Shown here piece after piece: positions 34,213 to 46,344 of a stretch of 64,000 nt of DNA (the first letter of the stretch is position 1; each line of letters begins with the position of its first letter). The notes beneath the pieces are model-generated. The model was not told where the DNA came from. It made no database searches and worked only from the letters and a program-made list of their open reading frames with translations. This DNA comes from Lumnitzera littorea. Lineage: Eukaryota; Streptophyta; Magnoliopsida; Myrtales; Combretaceae. The position numbers were made by a program, and so were the translations under genes. Location of the stretch: contig JAMXBB010000001.1 of the NCBI GenBank assembly GCA_024138015.1, forward strand, positions 136,919,188-136,983,187, in the 5' to 3' direction.

Positions 34213-35340
34213 TATAGATAAATTGTTCTTCCTTTTGTTAGGAAACCGTTCCTTGTTGAGGTGTAGCTATACCAAGTCTTTTGGTTGAAATCGTTTAGCT
34301 GACTTACCCTTGGTCTTTTCTCGCATTCTTCTAGCAGCTTGGTCGATGTATCGAATGACTTTATCATAGATGTATTAAAGAGATTGTACTCTGGCCGAGG
34401 CGTCAGGATCCTCTTGCACGGGTGCGAGTACAGGGGCGTAGTTGAAGGGCAACTCAGGATTGAATTCATAGACCACTTTAAAGGGGGTTTGCTTAATGAT
34501 GTCATGTACGGTATGGTTATAAGCAAACTTAACTATTGATAGGCAAACATCCCAATCAACCAAGTTTTTGCCTATTGTAACTTAGAGCAGTGAACCCAAA
34601 GTACGATTAACTGCCTCTATTTGGCTGTTAGTTTAAGGGTGATAGGAGGTACTAAAGAGTAATTTGGTTCCTAGCCGACACCACAAGGTTCTCTAGAAAT
34701 GGCCTAAGAACTTCAGGTCTTTGTCGGAGACTATACCTCTTGACAAGCCGTATATCTACACAACCTCCTGCAAGAAAAGAGAAGCAATAGCCGAGGGGTC
34801 ATTAGTTTTGTTGTAGGGCACGAAGTGTGCCATCTTACTAAACTAATCTACAATAACTATTACAGAAACTTTTCCTCAAGAAATTCTCGATAGTTCAAGA
34901 ATAAAGTCCATGCTTAGTTTAGTCTACAGCCTTGTTGGAATAGGTAGGGGCATCGCTTTCCCTTGTTTGGCTTGGTACTTGGCCCTTTTTCACACAGCAT
35001 AGCTTTCGACCACTCGGTGCACATCTCTCCACATTCTCAGCCTAAAGAATCGGCCATTCAATAGTTTATAGGTCCTTCTCTCCCTAAAGTGTCCAAAGAG
35101 TCCTCCGCTATGGGCTTCCTTGGTTAATAATTCTCGTAGGGAACAAGTTGGCACGCACAATTTCCTTCCTTGGAACAGATAGCCATCCTCTACATAATAC
35201 TTGTTGATTGTCCTCTCATCCACACATCGCGAAATTATGGGTCCAAAGTGTAGATCCCAGGAGTATTGTTCTTTGGTATTTGCGAAACCAAACAACCGAG
35301 TCTGTAGTTCTGATAAAAGCGCATGTCTCTTCAAAAGAAC
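34213..35340 (-). pseudogene. Gypsy-C integrase
   Basis: The zinc-binding start reads RKLCVPTCSLRELLTKEAHS then GGLFGHF (35334-34990), after RCVDERTINKYYVEDGYLFQ. The CxxC half is damaged (VVESYAV where CxxCQ is expected). The C-terminal part (34563-34375) has FAYNHTVHDIIKQTPFKVVY and ARVQSL, followed in another frame by RFQPKDLV and a RAEGPFKVL tail ending near 34213. The catalytic core between is heavily broken. Confidence 0.82.
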
Positions 35341-36431
35341 ATTTGCAACTACATTGCTCTTTCCCTGCTTGTATTTAATTACAAAATTGAACCCCTCAAG
35401 GAATTTAACTCATCTTGCCTATCGCTTTGACAACTTATTCTAACTTTAGAGGTACCTCAGTGATTCATGGTCAATATATATGACAAATTCTCTTGGCAAT
35501 AAGTAATGTTGCCACATTTGCATTGCTTGGATCAGTGCCAAAAGTTCCTTGTCATACACAGAGTAGTTCAGTTGTAGTCCTTGGAGCTTCTCACTGCGGA
35601 AGGCAATTGGTTGGCCTTCCTACATCAGGATAACACCTATTCTAATGCTTAATGTGTCGCATTCCAGTTAAAAAATTTGGTTGAAGTCAGGTAGTACTAA
35701 CATGAGGGTAGAGGTCAATCTTTCTTTTATGTCGGCAAAACTCTTCTCTTCCTTTTCTCCCCATCGGAAGTCGGTGTTTTTCTTTGTTAGCTTGGTAAGT
35801 GGTATGGTAATGGTGCTAAAATTCCTGATAAGCTTTTTGTAAAATGAAGCTAGTCCGTGGAAACTTTTTACATCAACATAAGTAGTAAGAGTCAGCTACT
35901 CGACAATTACCTTGATCTTCTCATCATCAACTCGTAAGCCTCCTCCACTGACTACATAGCCCAAGAATACCACTTCTTCTTGGTAAAAGCAACATTTCTT
36001 TAGGTTATTGAATAATCTCTCAATATCTAAGATTGCTTTGATGTGTTCACAGTGACTCAGCATGTTAGTATTATAGATCAGGATGTTGTCGAAGCACACC
36101 ACAACACACTTCCTAATGAGATATCTTAACACATGGTTCATAAAGGTGCTCGGGGCATTCGAGAAGTCGAAGGGCATGACCATCCATTTGTAAAGTCCAT
36201 GTTGAGTCATGAACACAGTCTTCCACTCGTCTCTTGGCCTCATGCAAATTTGATGACAACCAAACTTAAGATCAATCTTGTTGAAAATTTTAGCTCTACT
36301 CAGTTTATCCAATATATCTTCTAGCCTCGAGATCAGATATTTGTATTTGATCGTGATTTTGTTTAAGGCTCAGCTGTTTACACACATCCGCCAAGTTCCA
36401 TCCTTCTTTGCCATTAGGAATACAGGTATAG
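35341..36431 (-). pseudogene. Gypsy-C reverse transcriptase (second part) and RNase H
   Basis: From the E1 insertion: PVFLMAKKDGTWRMC (36431-36380), then 36312-35896 with KLSRAKIFNKIDLKFGCHQI, WKTVFMTQHGLYKWMVMPF and the catalytic site as CFDN (36085-36096) where YFDD is normal, so the second Asp is Asn. It continues with FLGYVVSGGGLRVDDEKI. RNase H (about 35870-35345) is readable only in pieces such as PIAFRSEKLQ. Confidence 0.85.
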
Positions 36432-39400
36432 TGTAAGCCCCAAAGTTAAGCTAAGTAACCGTAAGATTGAGTTTAGAATCAAAGGTTTAGGGCAATCGGC
36501 TAAAGGATCCGATCGCACCCTAATTATAAACTATTGAGAGAAATATTAGTAAAAATGACCCCGTAAACTTAAATTTAAGAAAATAAATAGTAAAATAGGA
36601 GACTATAAAATTTTCAAATTTTAAGCATAATAATTGTTAATTACCGAAAAGACAAAAAGTGTAATATAATAACTAATAAATTACTAGAGATAGATTATAT
36701 GTATACTAAAAATTTTAGAATGACCAAAATAATATTTAGGAATGTTTACGTGTACCCCACATGTATTTACGTGTAGATAAAAATACGCGTAATTACCGAA
36801 ATTGGCCGAAAACTAAGCAAATAATTAAAGAAAAATATAAAATAATTATGGAAAAATTAGAAAAAATTAGAAGATGATAAGCTGAACCAAGATCAGGTCA
36901 TGGCAGGTTCAAATCAGAAAAAGAAAAATTATCCAATGAGAATTAGACAAACAAAAAGCCAAAAATCAAGGAATTGGAGCAAAGTCTTATCAAATTAATG
37001 CATATTAATTACTAAAATTGTCTATAAATAAGGGAAAATTTTCCAGAAGTCATTTAGTCAGTTTAGGATCTGAGAAAAATTGAAACACTGAAAAATTCGA
37101 GAGAAAATCTAGAAAATAAAAAAAATAAGAAAAACTGTGCAGTTAGGGATTTTAAAGGGAAACCCCACCAGATGAGCAGCTGGAAGTGGATGGCCACCAC
37201 CACCACACGGTGGTGGCAGCACCCAGGCCGGTCGACAAGGCTACGGTGGCCCGCGGTAGCCGGAGCCACCTAAACCGATGAGTCCAATTTCCAGCCCGAT
37301 TCTTGTGTAATTTTGTAAAAATAGTAAATATTATTACAAAATTATGAATTTTGTTATTTTGAGATATTTTTGTATGTAGTTTGTAGGAAAAATATTATTT
37401 TGATGAAAACATGCCCCGTAATATATGGTCCCTAAGAAATCTTGCAAAACCGAGCACATTTCGGTTTAGAAATAAATGACCTTAGGAGTGTAGTTTCAAG
37501 CTTAAAATTTTTGTGTAGATTACGTAGATGATATAGAACAGTGCTATGAAGCCCGTTTCTAAAAATTAATTTTTTAAATTTTTAGATAATTTTTAGGCCC
37601 TAAAATGAGGCATAAAATGGGTAATTTAGGGTTAATTATGTAATTAAATGATTAATTTCTGATTTAGTGAATAATTATATGTTTTAGGATGTTGCAATCT
37701 GATGGAGTATGATACTTGTAACATTTAGGGTGTTAGATGTAATTATTAGGTTAATTATGTAGTAAATGATTAATAGGGAAAAATAGTTAACTTTAAGTTA
37801 ATTTTGTAAATTAGGGAAATTAGGAGTAAAATCTGATTTAGGATGAATTTAGACATTTTGAAATGATAATTGATGTTTAGGGATGGTAATTAAAGTAATA
37901 GAAATATTAGAAATGCATTATGTACATAATAGGCAATAATGCATAATATGTAATTTTTGAAAATATAATAAATAGAAAATATTAGGATAAAAATTAATAT
38001 TATATAAATAATAGAGATATATAATAAATCTGATAAGAAATTTGAATTTATGTAATTATATAAAAAAATATAAAATTTTTTCACATTTAGAGTGAATTCG
38101 GTACACTAATATGGATTTAAGTGTACCGAATAAAATAAATACTAACTAGGGGTAATAATGGTATATAGGAGATCAGAAAGTAATGTGATTAATTTCACAT
38201 TATGGGTTGAAACAGATTTCTAGGATTGAAATCTAAAACATTACTTAGAAATTGAACTAAAACCTAATTTAGAAATCGATGCGAAACTGAACCTAAACCT
38301 AAGCCCAAACCTAGAATAATTGTAAAAGACTTAATACCTAGATAATTAGGCATATTAAACCTTAAACAAAACCTAATAATAAGCATTATAGGATAAAACG
38401 AATCTATAATAGTTATATGAAAAGCTAAAACCACGTTTGTGTTATAGGGATGATCGGCGATGGCCTAAGCAAATCGGACCTCGAGTGAGTGAGCGAAGAG
38501 TCGAGGTAAGTTGGGATTAATACGATGCTGTATTTTGAAGGCTTAAGGTTATGGTTGGTTGTGCTTGTTAGATAGTTGAATGTGTGCATGTGCTTGATTA
38601 TGGGTGGTACTTGATTATCGGTGATGCTATGATTCTGTTTGTTGCTCAGGCAAATATTGTATGATTTGTATGAAATGATTGATCACCCTAAACTGGACTT
38701 AATCAAATATATGACCAGTAATTATAATCGGACATGCATGACAACCCATTAGGGGAACTTAGACTCTCTGGCCAAATACCGACCCCTTCGGAAGGGATAA
38801 CATAGGATTGCATAATGGTCCCTTCTTCATCCTCAGTCGAACTAAGTGACAGGAGAGGGGGTCACGATGAGGGTGAAGTCAGTGATTCGAAGGTAGTCAC
38901 GGGAGGAGCGAGGTCTCCATTGCACAAGCCTGGGTTTGGTCGTGAGCTGCTGTTGCATTAATGGCAACTCCTCAACCTAGATTAGAGCGGGCGCAATTTC
39001 TTTAATCTCACAACGGGCCGGACAATGTCGTGCGATGGCATTTGCTTGCACATGCATTGCACCTAATAAGTGATTGAAAACCTTGTTGTGTGTATGGTAT
39101 AGTTTTAAGTCCTCCGTCCTAACTTACTGAGCTGTAGTTACTCACATCCCTATAGACGTCGTGCAGGTGCTGGCTAAGAAGCGGCAACAACTACTTTGAA
39201 GCTAGCAACTGCTAGATCCTGGGGAGTGAGGAAAAAAACATTGAAGAATCAACACATATTTTACTTTTCATTTCTGATTAATATAATAACTGAATTATAG
39301 TGATTATATATAACTTTTCTCACTTTCTTAGGTAAATGATTTGTTTAAATTACAAATTGTCTACTTCAAAGCAGGTTAGTCATGGACGCCTTGTGTAGAT

Positions 39401-39493
39401 TAGGTCTAAGATAGCGGTTGTAAGGCCAACTTCTATCTTAGGATGGTTTACACGGCGGGGGCTGTTACGACTCTGCCGCTTCGGAGCGTGACA
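36432..39493 (+). repeat. E1: 3.06 kb solo LTR inside Gypsy-C RT
   Basis: Starts TGTAAGCCCC, ends GGAGCGTGACA. Flanked by TATAG (36427-36431) and CATAG (39494-39498), a 5 bp duplication with one difference. TATAAATA at 37023-37030 is the likely promoter. A GC-rich patch at about 37165-37270 contains a CCACCACC/GGTGGTGG hairpin. The same LTR recurs inverted at 57905-60985 and as fragments at 48008-51060. Short frames in it (37063-37269, 37890-38084, minus) are not credible genes. Confidence 0.85.
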
Positions 39494-40240
39494 CATAGCA
39501 CAAGGGCTAAGACTCTCTCATGTATACTCTCTCATGTATCCTCTTTCCAGTAACTCATTGACTTATCGTTGAAGCTCATAAGCCTGCTCGAGATTCATCC
39601 GATAAGCTGGCTTGTTTGGCAATGCAGCGCCGGGTATTAAGTTAATGCAATGTTCTATGCTTAAGGTCGGAGGCAACCCTTCAGATAACTATTCTAGGAA
39701 TAGATCAACATATTCATCCAACAGTTTCTTCACTTCCTAGGGTACATCATCCCACTCCTTCATTTCCAATAGTTGCCTAACCAATAGGAGGGTCCGCTCA
39801 TTAGCATCGATAGCCTCTCGAAGCTCGACTCTACTCATCACTAAAGCCTTCTTTGATTTGTGAGCAAGTTTCGTCTATAACTTATGAACTTCTCTTGGCA
39901 GCATCGAATTTAGCGTGATCTTCTGATCATCCTTCTCGAACATACAGGTATTCCTGTAACCATTGTGGATGACTCTCCTATCAAATAGCCATGGTTTTCC
40001 TAGCAACACGTAGGACACACACATGGGTAGTACATCGCAAAGAATCTGGTCAGAGTAATTGCTGATAATGATCGGTAACAGTATTTGCCGAGTGACATAT
40101 AATGCTCCCTTCTTACTCAACCAATGCAACTTGTATGGCTTTGGATGTGCAATAGTCGGCAACCTTAGTTTTGAAACAAGGTTAGCTGACGCCACATTGG
40201 TGTAGCTACTATTATCCATGATGAGGGTGCACATCTAATC
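39494..40240 (-). pseudogene. Gypsy-C protease and start of RT
   Basis: Protease 40234-39875 starts MCTLIMDNSSYTNVASANLV, with the aspartic site as IMDNS in place of I(I/V)DNGS, so the catalytic Gly is Ser. It includes the LCDVLPM segment, VLLGKPWLFDRRVIHNGYRN and KITLNSM. Downstream, in pieces, IPGAALPNKPAYRMN (about 39610), LQR and ESLSPCAM-like text lead to the E1 junction, where the RT continues at 36431 with PVFLM. Confidence 0.85.
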
Positions 40241-41700
40241 ATTCACTCTGTAGGTGATGTGAAATAAGTTCTCTCTCTACTCTTCCTTTCGTAAGGGTTC
40301 CACGCTCATAGTGCACCGGACAACCATGAGTAACTGGTCTAAGTCCTTGGCATACACGTCTTCCTCAATCAACTCTTTCTCGGCATTCTCATTCTAGGTA
40401 GGAACCTCCTCCTCGGGTTCCTCATTCGTACTCTCTATGTCTAACTTTGGGATGTCTCCCTTAATGACCATCGTCTTTCAATTTAGGCACTGGGCAACCA
40501 TGTATCTGAACCCTTGACACTTGAAATACTTGGTTTAGCTGGTCTTCTTACCAGACCCTTACCCCTTCTCATATGTTCTGGTCGGCACTACATCTTCAGG
40601 TTGGCCTTTCTGCTCAACCCTGACATAAACTCTTCTGCTCTGCTTACTACTAGACTGAGTTCAGTGGCTTGCCTGTCCTGGTCAGCTAGTCGACATTCTG
40701 GTTGTTACTCAGCTCCTTCTTTGTCTTTTCACTCATTGGGTAATCCTAACAGCTTTGTCCATCGTATCAAATTGTTAGAGCTCCGTAATGTCTTGGATAT
40801 CTCCTCTTAATCCAGTAATAAATCTTAAGATTATTCGGGCTGGTGGTTCCTCTACTTCACATCTTATCATAAACATTTAAAATTCTTGAACATATTCATC
40901 AATAGTTTGGGCTCCTTGTCTCAACTCTTGAAGCCGAGTGAAAGCATCTTAGAGATAAGTTTCTGGTACGAAGCTGTTTCTGAGCACTCTCTTCATCTCA
41001 GGCCAGGTGTTAATCTCTCGGCACCCCTCTCTTCTTCTCATGATCTGAAAATTCTTCCACCACATGGCGGCATATCCGAAGAATTCAACAACAGTAGTCC
41101 TTACTTTCTCATAGTTCTCATATTGATAGTAATCAAATACACACTCCATTTTCTCTTCCCAGTCCAGATACTCGTCAGCATTCCCAAATCTATTGAAACT
41201 CATAATCCGAAGCTTCACATGGTCGGATGTTCTAAGAGCTCATACATGCTCCTCTTTAAAATACTCTTCTTCGTCTTCATCAAGCTCTCTTAGTTCTATC
41301 CTTCACCTTACTTATCGCCAACTCCTCCACCTTGAACTGGTCGAGCTGGGTTCTGACCTCTAATAGGTAGAGTAGTTTGTAGAGTGTTTTACAAGGCCTC
41401 AGTAGGTTAACAAGACAGGGCATGAACAGCTCGAGTCAGATCTACCAAGAGGTTAGCTACCTCATCAAGTCTCTCATCAGTACTTCTAGGAGTTCCCTAA
41501 GATTGTCGTCCATGGTGAACAACTCCATTGTCATTACTAGCATTAACATTTATGCTTGGGTTTGTCATTTTTCCTTACAGATTCAAATTCAAGAAACACT
41601 TCAAAAAGTGAATAGCTGACAACACAATAGTCAATAACTTACTCTGTTTTTCACACATAAAATAGAATATAATAGAATTCAACAAGAATTAACTACAACT
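40241..41700 (-). pseudogene. Gypsy-C gag
   Basis: Capsid piece at 41218-40949: FNRFGNADEYLDWEEKMECV, FDYYQYENYEKVRTTVVEFF, YAAMWWKNFQIMRRREGCRE and WPEMKRVLRNSFVPETYL, a typical Ty3/gypsy gag. A zinc knuckle near 40530-40490 reads YFKCQGFRYMVAQC, with the first Cys and the His lost (CxxCxxxxHxxxxC expected). The region up to 41700 holds the presumed start and leader, broken. Confidence 0.8.
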
Positions 41701-41709
41701 TACATAAAA

Positions 41710-41729
41710 CCTCGGCTCTAATACTAAAA
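41710..41729 (-). other. Gypsy-C primer binding site (tRNA-Met type)
   Basis: On the minus strand, TTTTAGTATTAGAGCCGAGG follows the 5' LTR end. It is a slightly mutated TTTGGTATCAGAGCC, the initiator Met tRNA site. Confidence 0.75.
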
Positions 41730-42297
41730 TGATACGAACCGTAATCAAGAACTAACAAGGCTAGTTGCTGAATAGGTCTAAGCTTGTAGAAAGCTCGAAT
41801 AAAGGTAATGGGGAAAGGTATGAAAGGGTAAAGAAATGAAGAATATAAACAGTAAGCAAAAACCTATGAACAACTCTAGAGGATATGACACACCAATGGA
41901 ACTTTCAAAGACTCACAGCACAATTTGATATAACGCACAAATTGGTCCAATGAGATTACTCGCCACCTAACCTTGCTTAAGGGAAAGGATAAGAGTGATG
42001 CCTAGAGTAAACAACAGTGTTTATGTAAGGAAGAAAAGGCTCAATTGTATTGAAGGTAATCCATTCTTTACAGCTATAAGTAAGGTGAACAGGAGGATTC
42101 GTCATGCCAGGAGGAATAGGAGGATCCATTCTTTATAGCTGCAATGGGTGGTTATACGGCATGGCATTAAAGGTGACTTGATAAGGAAGTACTCGACCTC
42201 AGCAGGAGTTGGTTGAAACAGGAGGATTCATCGTACCAGCCCCTCTAATCCTTGAGCTCAGCTTTGGGTAAGAGGTCCGGTAGCCTAATTCCTATCA
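41730..42297 (-). repeat. Gypsy-C 5' LTR with internal deletion
   Basis: 568 bp; both ends match the other LTR (TGATACGAACC... and ...GGTCCGGTAGCCTAATTCCTATCA on the plus strand, in blocks). About 290 bp from the middle is missing and replaced by a short duplicated 'aggaggat' stretch near 42070-42130. Confidence 0.82.
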
Positions 42298-42302
42298 GTA
42301 CA

Positions 42303-43360
42303 CTAAAGTGTGTAAACGGCAAGGAGGCTGAGATGTTGATGAAAGAAGTGCACAAAGGAGTATGTAGCCCTCACATGAATGATTACATGTTGGCTAAGAA
42401 AATTATAAGGCTAAGGTATTACTAGTCAACAATGGAAAACGATTACATCAAATACGTTAGGCATTGTTAATTATGCCAAGTTTATGCAAATAAGATAAAT
42501 GCCCCACCTTAAGAATTACATCAAATACGTTAGGCCTTTTTCAATGTAGGGAATAGACATCATCAACTCAATTACTTCAAAAGCATCTAATGGGCATCGC
42601 TTTATACCGGTCGTCGTCGACTACTTCAACAAATAGGTTAAAGCCTCGTCTTACTCGAGTGTTACTAAAGGGGTCGTAGTTAAGTTTATCAAAAGAGATA
42701 TCTTGGCTCGATACGGGGCTCCAGAAATGATCACCATAGACAATAGCACTAATCTCAACAATAAGCTTATGTTAGAGTTGTGCTAACAGTTCAGGATCAT
42801 TCATAGGAACTATACTCATTATTGACCTCAAAAGAATCATTCAAAGAATGGTTGTTACATATAAGGACTATCATGAGATGTTTCCATTTGTACTTATAGC
42901 ATATTTGACTTCCATCAGAACGTCGATTAGGGCAACACCCTACTTTTTGGTATACGGCACTGAAGTAGTGTTACCAATAGAGGTTAAGATCCTGTCGCTT
43001 AGAGTATTATTAGAAACCCAATTGGACGAAGCCGATTGGGTAAAGAAACGCATTAAGCAGTTGAATCTGATTGACGAGAGGAGATCGATAGCCTCGTGTC
43101 ATAATTACTGTTATAAAAAAAGAATGGCTCAAGCTTTTAATAAAAAGGTACGACCTCGAAACTTCAAAGAGGGTGATATAATGTTGAGAAAGACTCTCCC
43201 CAATGCATAAGACTCTAGAGGGAAATTTGCTCTCAATTATGAAGGCCTTTATGTCGTGAAGCAAGTATTACCAGGAGGGACTTTAATTTTGTCTCAAATG
43301 GATGGTACAGAATTGAGAGACCCTGTACATGCTAACTCTATAAAGTTCTACTACTCATGA
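42303..43360 (+). pseudogene. Ogre-A integrase
   Basis: Resumes directly after Gypsy-C. The zinc-binding domain reads LMKEVHKGVCSPHMNDYMLA and, after stops, RHC..CQVYANKINAPP (42330-42510; H, H, C and C positions present). The catalytic core is poorly readable (SNGHRF/VVVDYF-like text near 42610). The C-terminal part is open at 42848-43210: YHEMFPFVLIAYLTSIRTSI, PYFLVYGTEVVLPIEVKILS and RPRNFKEGDIMLRKTLPNA, then a frame shift and FALNYEGLYVVKQVLPGGTL and a stop at about 43358. Confidence 0.85.
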
Positions 43361-45773
43361 GAAGTCAATGGAAATCTTGACTCAAAACACTAAAATGCCA
43401 ATCATTTTGAATGTTATTGCTGTCTAATTTTCATCCTTTACAAGCAAAGTTGGTATCTTTGGCAATTGTCGACATTGGAATAATCACTTTCACCATTGAA
43501 AGTTCTAGCTCCCTTTACTCCATTTAATTGAACCCATTTACTGAAAACACGAGAGAAGTTAAGAAGTGAGATCTAGGACATTGGTAATTGACAAAACTTT
43601 TTAAAATACCTTATTACAGATTGATCCCCTTCGATGGGGAGTTTTTATTGTCTATGTTTTAGGGAAATGTGAAATCTAGATAAGTAATCACCTCATAGCA
43701 AATATTTATTAGTCGAGAATAAGGGTTTCGATTCATAAAAGTTCCAGAAAGACAAAAATAGTGGGTAGCATTCTATATTGGGTTAATTTCTATGATTTCT
43801 CTAAAAGAGCTGGCAAAGTCCTAGAGGTTTCGTATCAAAATCAGTTAGGTTGACAACAAAGGATCAAAGAATGAGTTGGTCAGTTTTGATGGGACTTTCC
43901 AAGAAAGGGTTTGATAGTTTAGGTACTATCAACAAGACCATTCTTTTGAGCCAGTCCATAAAGTGCTCACCTTTTGCACTATCTTTTGGTGCTTAGCCAA
44001 CTTCTAAAGGCGTTATCTTAAATCAGTTCGATTTCTTTTAGCCAACCCTTGAAAGCGCTATCTTGGCTCAGTTCGTTACTTATAATGAGCCTATAGGTTG
44101 CTTCTCTTCATCAAGTTCTCTAAGCAAGCCTATAGGATACTTTCCTTCACCAATATTCTTTTAATGATCCCATAGGCCATTTAATTGATTCCCATTTAGG
44201 GTTACTAGTCCCCTAGAGATGCTCCTACCTAGGTTTTCCAAATTGATTCCATCTTAGGGTTGCTAGCTCCCTGTTATGGCTCGGAGCTCGAAGTGTACGC
44301 AGCGGACTAGAACCAGAATGGGTGGTTGGAGTTCAAGTGGGTATGAAGAACAAGAAGTAAAATGGCAGTTTTGATAGTAAATGTGTATAGATATCATGCA
44401 CAAAGACACAAAAACAATCAGGAATTGAGCTCGAAATAGGGTTTGATATGACCTATGAACACTAAATGACACTTGGGATCCAAATGAGGGTTAGATGCAA
44501 CTTATTAATTAGCTCAAATGAAGGGTTCACCATAATCTTAAGGCTAAGATTGATAAGAATACAAGAAAGATCAAAGAGTTAATCAACACTTAATAATCCA
44601 GCAAATGCAAGCTCTAAGAGCTTAAGAATAACCTTACTTAAAAGAGGAAAGTTTTAAGTGTAATCACTGTATGTATATTCTTCATTTTTTATGATCTCTT
44701 AAATACAAATGTTGCTATTTATAGTAAGTCCTAAAACCTTAGTAATAGAACTGTAAATAATGTACAAGGCCTTAAGCCCTAAAGAAAGGGCTTATAATTA
44801 AAATAAAGAAAATATGTATAAGAATACAAAATCGTACGTTTAGCAAAAGAAGTCGGCATGCAGTTATTCAAGCTGTCTTGGAAAGAGTAGGATTTGAATT
44901 GAGTGAGTTCGGCAACTGGATGTCCGGGTCTAAGTAGGAGCCCTTGAAGTCTTGTAGTACATTGCCAAGATACTTGAAAGGTCAGCCTATAGTTGCTGAG
45001 TTCTATGATTAGTTGGTACTAATCTCTCCATGCCGTACCGAATGAATCTATGGCCTTGAGGCCTCAGTTGTATGATCCCTCAGTTTTTTGCCAGATGGCA
45101 GACTTGATGCCAAGTGGCTCCTTTTCTTCCTTTCAGCCTTCTAGTATCAGCTTGGCTTCAGCAAGAGTTGATCGGCCTCAACAACAAATAGTTCATCCTC
45201 GACTTAGAGATGGTCATAGGTTTATTCTTATCATCTCCGATAGACGTTGTTACCTAGGTTAGTGAGCCTATAAGGGTATGGCCAAGTTCTCTAGATTGAT
45301 TCTAGCGTAGGGTTACTAGTCCCTGAGAGACGCTCCTACCTAGGTTAGTGAGCCTAAAAGGGCACGACCAAGTTTTCCAAATTGATTCTAGTTTAGGGTT
45401 GGTAATACCCTAAAGACACTCCTACCTTAGTCAATTAGCTCATAAGGGCATGACCAAGTTTTCAACATCTCTTTAGAGTCTTAGCTAGCTTAAAGAGTGC
45501 TCACCCGCTCGCCTTAGTCAATCAACTCATAAGGGCATGACCTCTTTAACTTCTTTTTAGGGTTTTAGCTAGTTTAAGGAGCGCTTCGCTTGTTTTACCT
45601 TGATTCGTCAGCTCATAAAAGCATAATCGAGCTTTAATTCTTCTTTTAATCTTTCAACCAGCTCTTAGAGCACCACCTCTTTCTTCACCAAATCCCTAGT
45701 AGATTGAGCCTAAGATAACTGTAGCACTTTTTAAGACGAAATCCACCCTTAGGGCAAAAATAATGTCTCTTTT
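43361..45773 (+). other. Ogre-A 3' UTR with decayed tandem units
   Basis: Non-coding. Degenerate units related to the Ogre-B array (GTCTTAGCTAGCTTAAAGAG, AGCTCATAAGGGCATGACCA) occur at about 43940-44270 and 45250-45700. The two blocks were one before solo LTR F entered. Confidence 0.65.
44272..45233 (-). repeat. F: solo LTR in Ogre-A 3' UTR
   Basis: Plus-strand ends are TGTTATGG and TTCTTATCA. On the minus strand it starts TGATAAGAATAAACC, like the Gypsy-C LTR start, and has a TATA motif (CTATAAATAG near 44712-44722) at about the same depth as in Gypsy-C. CTCC at 44267-44270 and 45235-45238 may be the target duplication. The surrounding repeat unit reads on across the insertion. Clearly an insertion; the exact ends are uncertain by one or two bases. 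Confidence 0.7.
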
Positions 45774-45814
45774 GTCTTTGTGGTGAAGTTTCAAACTTCA
45801 CAAAGACGAACAAC
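45774..45814 (+). other. Ogre-A hairpin and polypurine tract
   Basis: GTCTTTGTGGTGAAGTTT (45774-45791) pairs with AAACTTCACAAAGAC (45793-45807) over 15 bp with a 3-base bulge. The tract before the 3' LTR reads ACAAAGACGAACAAC, mutated from a pure polypurine run. Confidence 0.65.
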
Positions 45815-46308
45815 TGTAAATACCTCATTTTAGAATAAGATAAAGGGTCTTAAATTGGGAAAAAATGCAAAAAAAAAAGGAAAATAAGAAAAAGCACTAA
45901 AAAAAAAAGAAATGTAGAAAAATACAAAAAAAGTAGAAAATTTAAGAAAGCAAAAAAAAAAAATCAAGAAAATTTAAGAAAAATCCAAAAAAGTAAGAAA
46001 TGCAAAATAATAGAAAAATAGAGAATTTAAGAAATTTAGAAAATAATAATTTTAAATAGAGTAGAGTTTTTAATTTAGGACCGTTGAACTTGAGCTTATA
46101 TTTAAATCTAGCCTAGGTTGACCTAATTGCACATATGGATAAAGCACAGGTCAACACCCTGATGGTAATACATATGTATAAATACCAAGGAGACTTGAGT
46201 TGGAATCTCACTAGGCACAAAGTACCTTTTCTTTTTTGAAAGGAAAAATATAGATGCATTTAAGATAGGGTTTTTATTATTAAGTATTTAATTTTAAGTA
46301 TTTATTTA

Positions 46309-46344
<36 letters not shown>

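Larger units (their letters stand above)
33173..42297 (-). mobile_element. Gypsy-C: Ty3/gypsy element inside Ogre-A
   Basis: LTRs lie at 33173-34027 (3' LTR) and 41730-42297 (5' LTR), both TG...CA in the form TGAT...TATCA. A perfect duplication GTACA flanks it (33168-33172 and 42298-42302). The primer site is of the Met type. Domains on the minus strand run gag, protease, RT, RNase H, integrase. RT is split by the solo LTR E1. All domains have stops or frameshifts. Confidence 0.9.

Noticed and set aside
37063..38084. Short minus-strand frames in solo LTR E1
   Set aside because: Not kept as frames in E2, and composition follows local base bias.
40514..41619. Plus-strand frames over Gypsy-C gag
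   Set aside because: Antisense shadows of gag, which is readable on the minus strand.
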